Part shown: positions 1 through 5,304 of the stretch, piece by piece
How the letters are laid out: every line of letters starts with the position of its first letter
Position numbering within the stretch: the stretch's first letter is position 1
From: Bacillota bacterium
GTDB lineage: Bacteria; Bacillota_B; Desulfitobacteriia; Desulfitobacteriales; Desulfitobacteriaceae
Assembly: GCA_021779415.1 (NCBI GenBank)
Contig: JAJYAS010000292.1
Location: 1-5,304, forward strand
DNA length: 5,304 nt
Direction: 5' to 3'
Notes under the pieces: generated by a model
The model's database searches: none
Told to the model about the DNA's origin: nothing
The model's input: the letters and a program-made list of their open reading frames with translations, nothing else
Position numbers and translations under genes: made by a program

Positions 1-461
1 GACAAGGTAATGTCAACGTCAGTCGGTTTGGGACGCGCATTGCTGGGGCAGGCGGGTTTATCAATATCTCTCAAACAGCTAAAAAAGTAATCTTTTGTGG
101 GACCTTTACTGCCAATGGCTTAAAGGTAGAAGTTAAGGAAGGTAAGCTCGTTCTCCTTCAAGAGGGGAAAATTTCTAAGCTGATTCAAGAGGTTGAGCAT
201 ATTACTTTCAGTGGAAACTATGCCAGCAAGAAAGGTCAGACGGTGTTGTTTGTGACTGAAAGAGCCGTGTTTAGACTTGGTCAGCAAGGGCTTGTGCTTG
301 AAGAAATTGCCCCAGGTATCGAGCTTCAAAAAGACGTCTTAGACCTGATGGATTTTACACCCATTATCTCGGAATCGTTAAAAACAATGGACTCCAAACT
401 ATTTTATCCGGAACAGATGAGAATCGGTGATGAACTGAATGAAAGGTGTGCAGCAAAATGA
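1..461 (+). CDS. Family I acyl-CoA:carboxylate CoA-transferase (PCT/YdiF type), C-terminal part
   Basis: The gene enters from the left; the reading frame starts with the codon at position 3 and gives 152 residues to a TGA at 459-461. Visible motifs are GNVNVSRFG (fragment residues 2-10), [10 protein letters not shown] (15-24), [12 protein letters not shown] (29-40), TERAVFRL (85-92), EIAPGIEL (101-108) and MDFTPIIS (116-123). These are characteristic of the C-terminal (beta-like) half of single-chain propionate/acetate CoA-transferases such as E. coli YdiF and clostridial PCT, which are about 520-530 residues long. The catalytic glutamate of the family lies upstream of the fragment, outside the window. 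The enzyme moves CoA between an acyl-CoA (often acetyl-CoA) and a free short-chain acid in the cytoplasm. It overlaps the SDR gene by ATGA, so the two are translationally coupled. With a thiolase and a GntP permease downstream, its substrate is likely 3-hydroxybutyrate, acetoacetate or a similar acid (inference). Family assignment is strong; exact substrate is not. Confidence 0.93.
   Translation, partial: QGNVNVSRFGTRIAGAGGFINISQTAKKVIFCGTFTANGLKVEVKEGKLVLLQEGKISKLIQEVEHITFSGNYASKKGQTVLFVTERAVFRLGQQGLVLEEIAPGIELQKDVLDLMDFTPIISESLKTMDSKLFYPEQMRIGDELNERCAAK
442..448 (+). promoter_or_regulatory. Ribosome binding site deciding the SDR start
   Basis: AAAGGTG lies inside the end of the CoA-transferase gene, 9 bases before the ATG at 458. 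It supports ATG 458 over the in-frame GTG at 446, which overlaps this site and would add only four residues. The ATG overlaps the upstream TGA as ATGA, a usual sign of translational coupling. Confidence 0.7.
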
Positions 462-1204
462 AGATTAAAGACAGAGTTGCCTTAATTACGGGAAGCGGTC
501 AAGGGATTGGCAAGGCCATCGCTCTTACTTTTGCCCAAGAAGGAGCAAAAATTGCGGTCAATGATATTTCGTTTAACGAGGTCAAGGCGCTGGAAACTGT
601 CGAGGAACTCCGGAAACTTGGAGTAGAGGCAGAGCTTTTCCTAGCTGATGTCAGTAAAGAAGACGAAGTGAACAGCATGGTGGGAAAAATTATCGAACGG
701 TTCGGAAAAGTAGATATCCTTGTCAATAACGCCGGAATCAATCGGGATGGACTTCTTCACAAAGGGGTTCTCGCGAACTGGGAGGCTGTCATGGCGGTCA
801 ACTTGAATGGACCTTTTATCTGTACTAAAGCGGTGTTACCGTCCATGCGCACGCAAGGATACGGACGAATTGTCAATCTTTCCTCGCTTACTGCTCGCAT
901 AGGGATTTTTGGGACAGGATATTACGCAACTTCCAAAGCTGGATTGATTGGTTTAACCAAAGTGACAGCTGTCGAAAATGTAAGTAAAGGAATTACCTGT
1001 AATGCCTTAGCGCCAGGCTATATCAATACGGACATGATGAATAAATACCCTGAAGAGCAGTTAAAGGCTCTGATCGCTTCGATTCCAGTGGGGCGTTTTG
1101 CTGAACCGAAAGAAGTAGCGGATGCAGCCTTGTTTTTAGCCTCAGATTCTTCGGCCTATATTACAGGGGCAGTCCTGGATATCAATGGTGGAAGTTTCAT
1201 TTAA
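458..1204 (+). CDS. SDR-family 3-hydroxyacyl-CoA dehydrogenase / 3-ketoacyl reductase (FabG/PhaB-like)
   Basis: This is a 248-residue classical short-chain dehydrogenase/reductase, the normal FabG length. Visible motifs are the cofactor-binding TGSGQGIG (residues 11-18), NNAG (90-93) and the catalytic tetrad N115, S143, Y156 and K160 (in YYATSK). The C-terminal part carries APGYINTDM (185-193) and [11 protein letters not shown] (235-245). Asp36 at the end of the second beta strand (AVND) is a usual marker of NAD(H) rather than NADP(H) preference, which fits an oxidative role. NNAGINRD resembles the NNAGITRD motif of FabG and acetoacetyl-CoA reductase PhaB, so a CoA (or ACP) thioester substrate is likely. 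In this operon the best role is (R)-3-hydroxybutyryl-CoA to acetoacetyl-CoA, in the cytoplasm. A free-acid 3-hydroxybutyrate dehydrogenase is the main alternative. A housekeeping fatty-acid FabG is unlikely because no fatty-acid synthesis genes are near. The gene overlaps the CoA-transferase by 4 bases and is followed 23 bases later by the thiolase. Confidence 0.9.
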   Translation: MKIKDRVALITGSGQGIGKAIALTFAQEGAKIAVNDISFNEVKALETVEELRKLGVEAELFLADVSKEDEVNSMVGKIIERFGKVDILVNNAGINRDGLLHKGVLANWEAVMAVNLNGPFICTKAVLPSMRTQGYGRIVNLSSLTARIGIFGTGYYATSKAGLIGLTKVTAVENVSKGITCNALAPGYINTDMMNKYPEEQLKALIASIPVGRFAEPKEVADAALFLASDSSAYITGAVLDINGGSFI

Positions 1205-1227
1205 ATGATACTCAAGGAGGATGAGAC

Positions 1228-2406
1228 ATGAAAGAAGTTGTGATTGTAAGTGCTGTTCGTACGCCAATTGGCTCGTTTGGTGGATCGTTGGGACAGATTC
1301 CGGCGGTCGAATTGGGGGCACTGGTCATTAAAGAAGCCCTAAGGCGGGCTGGTGTAACGCCCGAACAGGTGGACGAAGTGATTATGGGAAATGTCTTGCA
1401 AGCGGGCTTAGGACAAAATCCTGCTCGCCAGGCTGCCATCAAGGCGGGTATTCCTCAGGAAGTACCTTCATGGACCCTCAATAAGCTTTGTGGATCCGGG
1501 CTGAAATCGGTTGAGAGTGCTGCTCAGGCTATTATGACTGGCGATGCCGAGATCATTGTTGCCGGTGGAATGGAAAGTATGTCGATGGCACCGTATGTCC
1601 TGGAAAAGGCCCGTACGGGTTATCGATTGGGAAATGGCACTATGATTGATACCATTCTTAAGGATGGGTTAATGGATGCCTTCGATGAGATTCACATGGG
1701 GATTACGGCAGAAAACATTGCTGAGCAGTTTGAAATTTCCCGTGCCGAACAAGATGCTTATGCGTTGCTGAGTCAAAACCGGGCAGAAGCCGCCATGAAG
1801 TCCAGTGCTTTTGACGAAGAGATTGTTCCTGTCTTGATTCCACAGCGTAAGGGGGAACCCATCGTCTTCAATAAAGATGAATTTCCCAAGCATGGCACAA
1901 CCTTAGACTCACTGACCAAACTGCGTACAGCCTTTAAAAAGGAGGGGACAGTGACCGCGGGGAACGCTTCGGGTATTAATGACGGAGCTGCCGCAGTGGT
2001 CATAATGTCGAAGGAAAAGGCCTTTGAATTGGGGTTACAACCGCTGGCTTCCATCGTATCGTTTGCTTCCGCTGGTGTAGATCCTAAAATTATGGGTACT
2101 GGTCCGATTCCGGCCAGCCGCAAGGCATTGTCCAAGGCCGGGCTGACCATCGAGGATATCGATCTGGTCGAAGCCAATGAAGCCTTTGCAGCTCAAACGA
2201 TCGCAGTTGCCCGAGAACTGCAACTAAAAACTGATCAAACCAATGTTAATGGTGGGGCAATTGCTTTAGGTCATCCGATTGGTGCCAGTGGGACACGAAT
2301 TCTCGTAACGCTTTTGTACGAAATGAAGCGGAGAGACGTTAAACGAGGTCTGGCCACCTTATGCATCGGTGGAGGGCAGGGTACTGCTCTGATTGTCGAA
2401 AGGTAA
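1228..2406 (+). CDS. Acetyl-CoA C-acetyltransferase (thiolase, acetoacetyl-CoA thiolase)
   Basis: The product has 392 residues, the typical length of bacterial AtoB/ThlA/PhaA thiolases. The first catalytic cysteine is C88 in [10 protein letters not shown]. Other hallmarks are AGGMESMS (112-119), NEAF (317-320), [14 protein letters not shown] (342-355) with catalytic H349, and CIGGGQGTA (379-387) with the second catalytic cysteine C379. All catalytic residues are present, so the gene looks intact. It catalyses the reversible reaction acetoacetyl-CoA + CoA to two acetyl-CoA in the cytoplasm. Next to a CoA-transferase, a 3-hydroxyacyl dehydrogenase and a permease, it is most likely the last, cleaving step of hydroxybutyrate/acetoacetate use. 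The reverse, condensing direction for butyrate or PHB formation cannot be excluded. The start ATG is supported by a strong AAGGAGG at 1214-1220 with 7-base spacing, 23 bases after the SDR stop. Confidence 0.96.
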   Translation: MKEVVIVSAVRTPIGSFGGSLGQIPAVELGALVIKEALRRAGVTPEQVDEVIMGNVLQAGLGQNPARQAAIKAGIPQEVPSWTLNKLCGSGLKSVESAAQAIMTGDAEIIVAGGMESMSMAPYVLEKARTGYRLGNGTMIDTILKDGLMDAFDEIHMGITAENIAEQFEISRAEQDAYALLSQNRAEAAMKSSAFDEEIVPVLIPQRKGEPIVFNKDEFPKHGTTLDSLTKLRTAFKKEGTVTAGNASGINDGAAAVVIMSKEKAFELGLQPLASIVSFASAGVDPKIMGTGPIPASRKALSKAGLTIEDIDLVEANEAFAAQTIAVARELQLKTDQTNVNGGAIALGHPIGASGTRILVTLLYEMKRRDVKRGLATLCIGGGQGTALIVER

Positions 2407-2433
2407 TCAACGACAACAAGAAGATTCAAAAGG

Positions 2434-2465
2434 AACAGAAAAACAGAAAAACAGAAAAACAGAAG
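2434..2465 (+). repeat. Octanucleotide tandem repeat (AACAGAAA, 4 units) in the thiolase-permease spacer
   Basis: Four head-to-tail 8-base units lie at 2434-2441, 2442-2449, 2450-2457 and 2458-2465. The first three are identical AACAGAAA and the last ends in G. The array sits in an 88-base A/purine-rich spacer, ending 17 bases before the GGAGGGG ribosome site of the permease. Such an array can gain or lose units by slippage and would change leader length. It may also simply be an unstructured A-rich leader that helps translation. Any effect on expression is inference. Confidence 0.85.
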
Positions 2466-2482
2466 AAAAGAAAAAAGTTATT

Positions 2483-2489
2483 GGAGGGG
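2483..2489 (+). promoter_or_regulatory. Ribosome binding site deciding the permease start
   Basis: GGAGGGG sits 5 bases before the ATG at 2495. It marks this ATG as the start of the permease. The reading frame is open further upstream to a TTG at 2393 inside the thiolase gene, but that start has no convincing ribosome site and would add a lysine/glutamate/glutamine-rich stretch before the first membrane helix. Confidence 0.8.
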
Positions 2490-2494
2490 TAATA

Positions 2495-3889
2495 ATGGCA
2501 GTTCTAGGAATTCTTCTAAGCTTAGGCCTTTTAATGTTCATGGCATATCGCGGCTTCTCAGTTATCTTCTTTGCCCCTGTATTTGCAATATTAGCGGCCA
2601 TATTTTCGGGAATGGCAATTATGCCGACGTATACGGAAATATTCTTGCCCAATCTTGCGAACTATCTGAAAGTTTACTTTCCATTCTTCCTGCTCGGAGC
2701 CGTGTTCGGCAAAGTGATGGAAGAATCAGGTGCAGCCAAAGCAATTGCTAAAGCTATCGTCAATAAACTGGGGAAGAAACAAGCAATGCTTTCCGTGGTT
2801 TTGTCCGCAGCGATTCTCACCTATGGTGGGGTAAGTCTTTTCGTCGTAGCGTTTGCCGTCTACCCGTTTGCGGCTTCGATCTTCAAAGAAGCAGATATTC
2901 CTAAACGCCTTGTTCCGGCGACGATTGCCTTAGGGGCCTTCACATTTACGATGGATGCCCTTCCGGGGACACCACAGATTCAGAACTCAATTCCGATGAA
3001 ATTTTTTAACACTGACCTTTATGCTGCTCCGATCTTCGGGACCTTAGGTGCTATTATCGTTTTAGTGTGTGGCATTGCATATTTGGAGTGGCGTAAACGT
3101 ACGGCTCAAGCAGCGGGAGAAGGTTACGGGACAGATCATAAGAACGAACCTGAAATGGTGGATGATCGTAACTTGCCTAACCCAATATTAGCGACACTTC
3201 CATTGATTGCGGTGCTCGCGGTTACTCTCATTTTGCAAAAGCTCGTTTTTCCAAGTTGGAATATCACCTCATGGGTAACTCAAGCCCCTTATAACATCGC
3301 CAAAGCAGGGGTTGTGGGAACAATGAATAACTGGGCACTCATGATTGCACTTGTTGTGGGTATCGTTCTTGCCTTGGTCATTAATCCTTCCAGAATTAAA
3401 GGGAATCTAGCGAAAGCGATCAATATGGGTGCTATCGGTTCGTTACTCGCAGTCATGAATACGGCCTCTGAAGTCGGTTTTGGAAATGTTATCAAATCCC
3501 TGCCTGGCTTCCAAACCATTGCTCATGCTTTAATGGGTATTAATGGCGGAGGTAGCCCATTACTGTCCGAGGCAGTCACTGTCAATGCCTTAGCAGGGGT
3601 GACTGGTTCCGCTTCTGGTGGGATGAGTATTGCCTTAGACACGTTTGGTAAGTCTTACTTGGATTGGGCGTCGAGAGCCAATATTGATCCTCAGTTACTG
3701 CACCGTGTTGCATCGATGGCTTCCGGAGGAATGGACACCTTACCTCATAACGGAGCAGTCATTACACTGTTGGGGATTGCAGGCCTGACACATAAGCAAT
3801 CCTATAAAGATATCTTTGCTATTACTCTTCTCAAGACAGGAACCGTTTTTACTCTTATCTTATTACAAGGCGTCTTCCACTTTGTGTAA
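2495..3889 (+). CDS. GntP-family permease, probable 3-hydroxybutyrate/short hydroxy-acid importer
   Basis: The product is a very hydrophobic 464-residue protein, close to the usual 440-460 of the GntP (gluconate:H+ symporter) family, with about 12 likely membrane segments. The first are near residues 2-17, 21-40, 58-76 and 99-128; the last are near 418-432 and 438-462. A hydrophilic loop around 198-228 lies in the middle. Family-like motifs are YGGVSLFVVAF (110-120), LPGTPQIQNSIP (156-167), TVNALAGVTGSASGGMS (362-378) and SGGMDTLPHNGAVITLL (410-426). GntP proteins are cytoplasmic-membrane proton symporters for gluconate and other hydroxy acids. Members beside CoA-transferase and hydroxybutyrate dehydrogenase genes, such as B. 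subtilis YxjC next to scoAB and yxjF, are thought to carry 3-hydroxybutyrate or related acids. The location here argues for the same substrate class rather than gluconate, since no gluconate kinase or dehydratase is present. It is the last gene of the operon. Confidence 0.9.
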   Translation: MAVLGILLSLGLLMFMAYRGFSVIFFAPVFAILAAIFSGMAIMPTYTEIFLPNLANYLKVYFPFFLLGAVFGKVMEESGAAKAIAKAIVNKLGKKQAMLSVVLSAAILTYGGVSLFVVAFAVYPFAASIFKEADIPKRLVPATIALGAFTFTMDALPGTPQIQNSIPMKFFNTDLYAAPIFGTLGAIIVLVCGIAYLEWRKRTAQAAGEGYGTDHKNEPEMVDDRNLPNPILATLPLIAVLAVTLILQKLVFPSWNITSWVTQAPYNIAKAGVVGTMNNWALMIALVVGIVLALVINPSRIKGNLAKAINMGAIGSLLAVMNTASEVGFGNVIKSLPGFQTIAHALMGINGGGSPLLSEAVTVNALAGVTGSASGGMSIALDTFGKSYLDWASRANIDPQLLHRVASMASGGMDTLPHNGAVITLLGIAGLTHKQSYKDIFAITLLKTGTVFTLILLQGVFHFV

Positions 3890-3896
3890 CGAAGTG
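3878..3896 (+). other. Small hairpin spanning the permease stop codon
   Basis: CACTTTG (3878-3884) can pair with CGAAGTG (3890-3896), seven pairs including one G-T. The five-base loop contains the TAA stop. No T-run follows directly, so it is a poor intrinsic terminator. It may stabilise the 3' end of the mRNA, or it may be chance. Confidence 0.3.
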
Positions 3897-3999
3897 TGGA
3901 ATTAACCTTTTCTCGACTGCTTTTGTAATCCTGAGAAGGTCTGATGTCACCAATTAAGTAGGGAAAACTAAGTCCCCGAAACTCTAAGTAGTTGCAACA

Positions 4000-4050
4000 A
4001 GCAAAAATCGTCCCATTTCACTAACAAAGTGGAGTGAGGACGATTTTGCT
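4000..4050. terminator. Long bidirectional rho-independent terminator between convergent genes
   Basis: AGCAAAAATCGTCC (4000-4013) pairs with GGACGATTTTGCT (4038-4050), with one unpaired A. The stem continues inward through CATTTCACT (4014-4022) and AGTGGAGTG (4028-4036), including G-T pairs, to an AACAA loop. One extra A at 4037 forms a bulge. The descending arm carries TTTT on the + strand and TTTTT on the - strand, so it can end both the permease operon from the left and the ABC genes from the right. The position between two converging stop codons fits this role. Confidence 0.85.
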
Positions 4051-4094
4051 ATGTTGAAGCAAAAGTGGGGATGTGAAGGGTAAGGCCTTAAAAC

Positions 4095-4844
4095 TTACAC
4101 CTCAACATGCCGCTTAAGAAGGTACACTGAAAAAGCAAACAATAGTGTTGAGGCCGCGAGAGATATAAGTAAGGTTGTAAAATAGTTAGTTCCGTTAACA
4201 CTTAAGAAATAGCCTTGTTTAAGGAGGGCAGAGGACGTATTAATTGGTGCAAGACCAAAGGCCATAGCTACATACAGATTAGCCAGAAGACCTAACCCAA
4301 TCCAGGATAGGGAATGGGCAGGCGCCCAATAGGATTTTGCGATAATAACTATCAGGCTACCTAGAAGAATCGAGAAAGGACTCATAACTAGCAACCAAGC
4401 TAGAACGTTGGCATAACCCTGAAACAGGTCTAGTAATTGAGGATGAAAGAGAAAATCAGGCAAAATAAAGTTATAAAATAATGTCATTACGAGTGCTGAA
4501 ACAAAGAAGATGGCATACATCTTTAGGACGCGCCAGAAACTAGCAACAATTTTGGCGCTAAGCAGTATGCTTCTTGAATAAGGGAGAGTCAACCACCACC
4601 CGGTGGTTCCTTCTTGCCATTCTTTACTGTTAAGGTAGATGGAGTCTGCATAAGGGATAGAAATTAAAAAGCACCAGATAAAAAAGCCACCGCTGATAAA
4701 TCCTTGGTGAGCGGCCCAGGTCAATCCTTGTGAGCCTAAGGTCAAGGCAATAGCAAAATAAATACTATTTAAAAGGGATCTCTGACGGCGATCTCCTTGC
4801 TCGAGCTTAGAATCATTTCTCACCAAAGCCCAAAATGCTTTCAT
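4095..4844 (-). CDS. ABC-2-type transporter permease subunit, substrate unknown
   Basis: The product has 249 residues, with about six likely membrane helices near 25-45, 51-68, 106-128, 146-168, 178-198 and 220-244. The loop between helices 2 and 3 has KEWQEGTTGWWLTLPYSR (74-91), resembling the E..GT...L.LP.SR pattern after helix 2 in many ABC-2 exporter permeases. The short basic N-terminus (KAFWALVRND) is also usual for this group. The start ATG (4842-4844) overlaps the stop of the ATPase gene as ATGA, and AGGGGG at 4853-4858 (complement) lies 8 bases before it. The pair would form a membrane exporter with a homodimeric ATPase (inference). I see no feature that names the cargo. Antibiotic or peptide export, sodium export and cell-envelope functions all occur among such pairs. 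It is the last gene of its operon, ending about 45 bases from the shared terminator. Confidence 0.85.
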   Translation of the reverse strand: MKAFWALVRNDSKLEQGDRRQRSLLNSIYFAIALTLGSQGLTWAAHQGFISGGFFIWCFLISIPYADSIYLNSKEWQEGTTGWWLTLPYSRSILLSAKIVASFWRVLKMYAIFFVSALVMTLFYNFILPDFLFHPQLLDLFQGYANVLAWLLVMSPFSILLGSLIVIIAKSYWAPAHSLSWIGLGLLANLYVAMAFGLAPINTSSALLKQGYFLSVNGTNYFTTLLISLAASTLLFAFSVYLLKRHVEV

Positions 4845-5304
4845 CGAAACAACCCCCTATAAATGGATTCGATGGACCCTTTTTCCTGGCGTAGAGCTTC
4901 CGCATTCCCTTCTAAAATAAGCTTACCCTGGTTGAGAAAGACAACATGATCAAACAAACTTTCCGCCTCGTGGATTTCATGGGTGCTGATCACTATAGAC
5001 TGCGGTTGATCCATCATAGAATCGATGAGAGATTGAATAATGCGTTCCCGGGACAATAGGTCGATCCCGGAAAACGGTTCATCGAGAAGCACGAGTTTAA
5101 CCTTCCGTGCTAAGCAAAGAATGATATGTAAACGGGCTTCTTGACCTTTGGACAAGGCTGAAACCTGTTCATCCAAATCGAGTTTCATGAGGTTGACCAT
5201 TTGGAGCGCACGTGGTAGGTCGAAGCCTGGCAAAACATGGAGAGCATAGGTTAAGGCTTGTTGAATAGTATGGACTTTGTGCCATTTAGCGCGATCGGGG
5301 AGAT
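4841..5304 (-). CDS. ABC transporter ATP-binding protein, partial (N-terminal part outside window)
   Basis: The reading frame is open to the right edge, so the gene continues beyond the window; 153 residues are visible. An internal TTG at 5233 is not the real start because coding continues upstream of it through LPDRAKWHKVHTIQQALTYA. Visible ATPase motifs, in fragment numbering, are the signature LSKGQ (50-54), Walker B LVLLDE (70-75) with catalytic glutamate E75, the D-loop SGID (78-81) and the H-loop histidine H108 in STHE. Walker A and the Q-loop must lie upstream and cannot be checked. The signature is LSKGQ rather than LSGGQ, a variant seen in exporter ATPases of the YtrB/BcrA-like groups. 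The C-terminal tail (LNQGKLILEGNAEAL) is the usual end of short single-domain ATPases. It is a cytoplasmic subunit that would drive the overlapping permease. Confidence 0.93.
   Translation of the reverse strand, partial: LPDRAKWHKVHTIQQALTYALHVLPGFDLPRALQMVNLMKLDLDEQVSALSKGQEARLHIILCLARKVKLVLLDEPFSGIDLLSRERIIQSLIDSMMDQPQSIVISTHEIHEAESLFDHVVFLNQGKLILEGNAEALRQEKGSIESIYRGLFR

Noticed and set aside
120..329. 69-residue open frame on the - strand at the left end
   Set aside because: It lies opposite the CoA-transferase, whose conserved motifs run through the same bases.
446..457. GTG start giving the SDR four extra residues (MCSK)
   Set aside because: It overlaps the likely ribosome site, while ATG 458 has proper spacing, gives the normal FabG length and forms an ATGA overlap with the upstream stop.
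499..741. 80-residue open frame on the - strand inside the SDR gene
   Set aside because: Antisense shadow of a conserved coding region; its composition shows no domain.
1773..2177. 134-residue open frame on the - strand inside the thiolase gene
   Set aside because: It is antisense to an intact, well-conserved thiolase, has no recognisable domain and is expected as a codon-bias shadow.
3940..4000. Possible riboswitch in the convergent spacer
   Set aside because: It lies downstream of genes on both strands and I cannot match it to the conserved core of any riboswitch class.
3877..4032. Nine-base inverted match CCACTTTGT (3877-3885) / ACAAAGTGG (4024-4032)
   Set aside because: Too short and too far apart (138 bases) to call an element; both halves already belong to separate local hairpins.
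4081..4090. Palindrome TAAGGCCTTA just past the ABC permease stop
   Set aside because: Ten bases alone is compatible with chance, and there is no promoter or operator context since it lies at the 3' end of a gene.

Overview
The window reads as chromosomal DNA of a low-to-mid GC Gram-positive anaerobe. Strong AGGAGG-type ribosome sites, ATGA stop/start overlaps, short spacers and the protein types suggest a clostridial Firmicute, possibly of the Desulfitobacterium/Desulfosporosinus kind. That placement is an impression from gene style, not a computed assignment.

Positions 1-3889 (+ strand) hold four co-directional genes that look like one operon entering from the left. They are the C-terminal part of a single-chain family I CoA-transferase (PCT/YdiF type), an SDR-family 3-hydroxyacyl (FabG/PhaB-like) dehydrogenase, an acetyl-CoA acetyltransferase (thiolase) and a GntP-family permease. 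Together they make a coherent uptake and degradation route for a short hydroxy or keto acid, most simply 3-hydroxybutyrate or acetoacetate. The permease imports the acid, the CoA-transferase activates it at the expense of an acyl-CoA, the dehydrogenase oxidises the 3-hydroxyl to a 3-keto group, and the thiolase cleaves acetoacetyl-CoA to two acetyl-CoA. The SDR looks more like a thioester-acting FabG/PhaB enzyme than a classical free-acid 3-hydroxybutyrate dehydrogenase. Activation to the CoA ester may therefore precede oxidation. An 88-base A/purine-rich spacer with four copies of an 8-base repeat separates thiolase and permease.

Positions 3890-4094 are a convergent intergenic region. Its clear feature is a long hairpin (4000-4050) with T-runs on both strands, a likely bidirectional terminator. 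The stretch 3897-3999 has no gene that I can recognise.

Positions 4095-5304 (- strand) hold an ABC exporter-type pair read leftward: an ATPase (5' part outside the window, so Walker A is not visible) overlapping by ATGA with a six-helix ABC-2-like permease. The substrate cannot be told from the sequence. There is no sign of mobile elements, CRISPR arrays, tRNA or rRNA. The content is mostly ordinary metabolism. The points most worth checking are the order of steps implied by the SDR residues and the octamer repeat before the permease.
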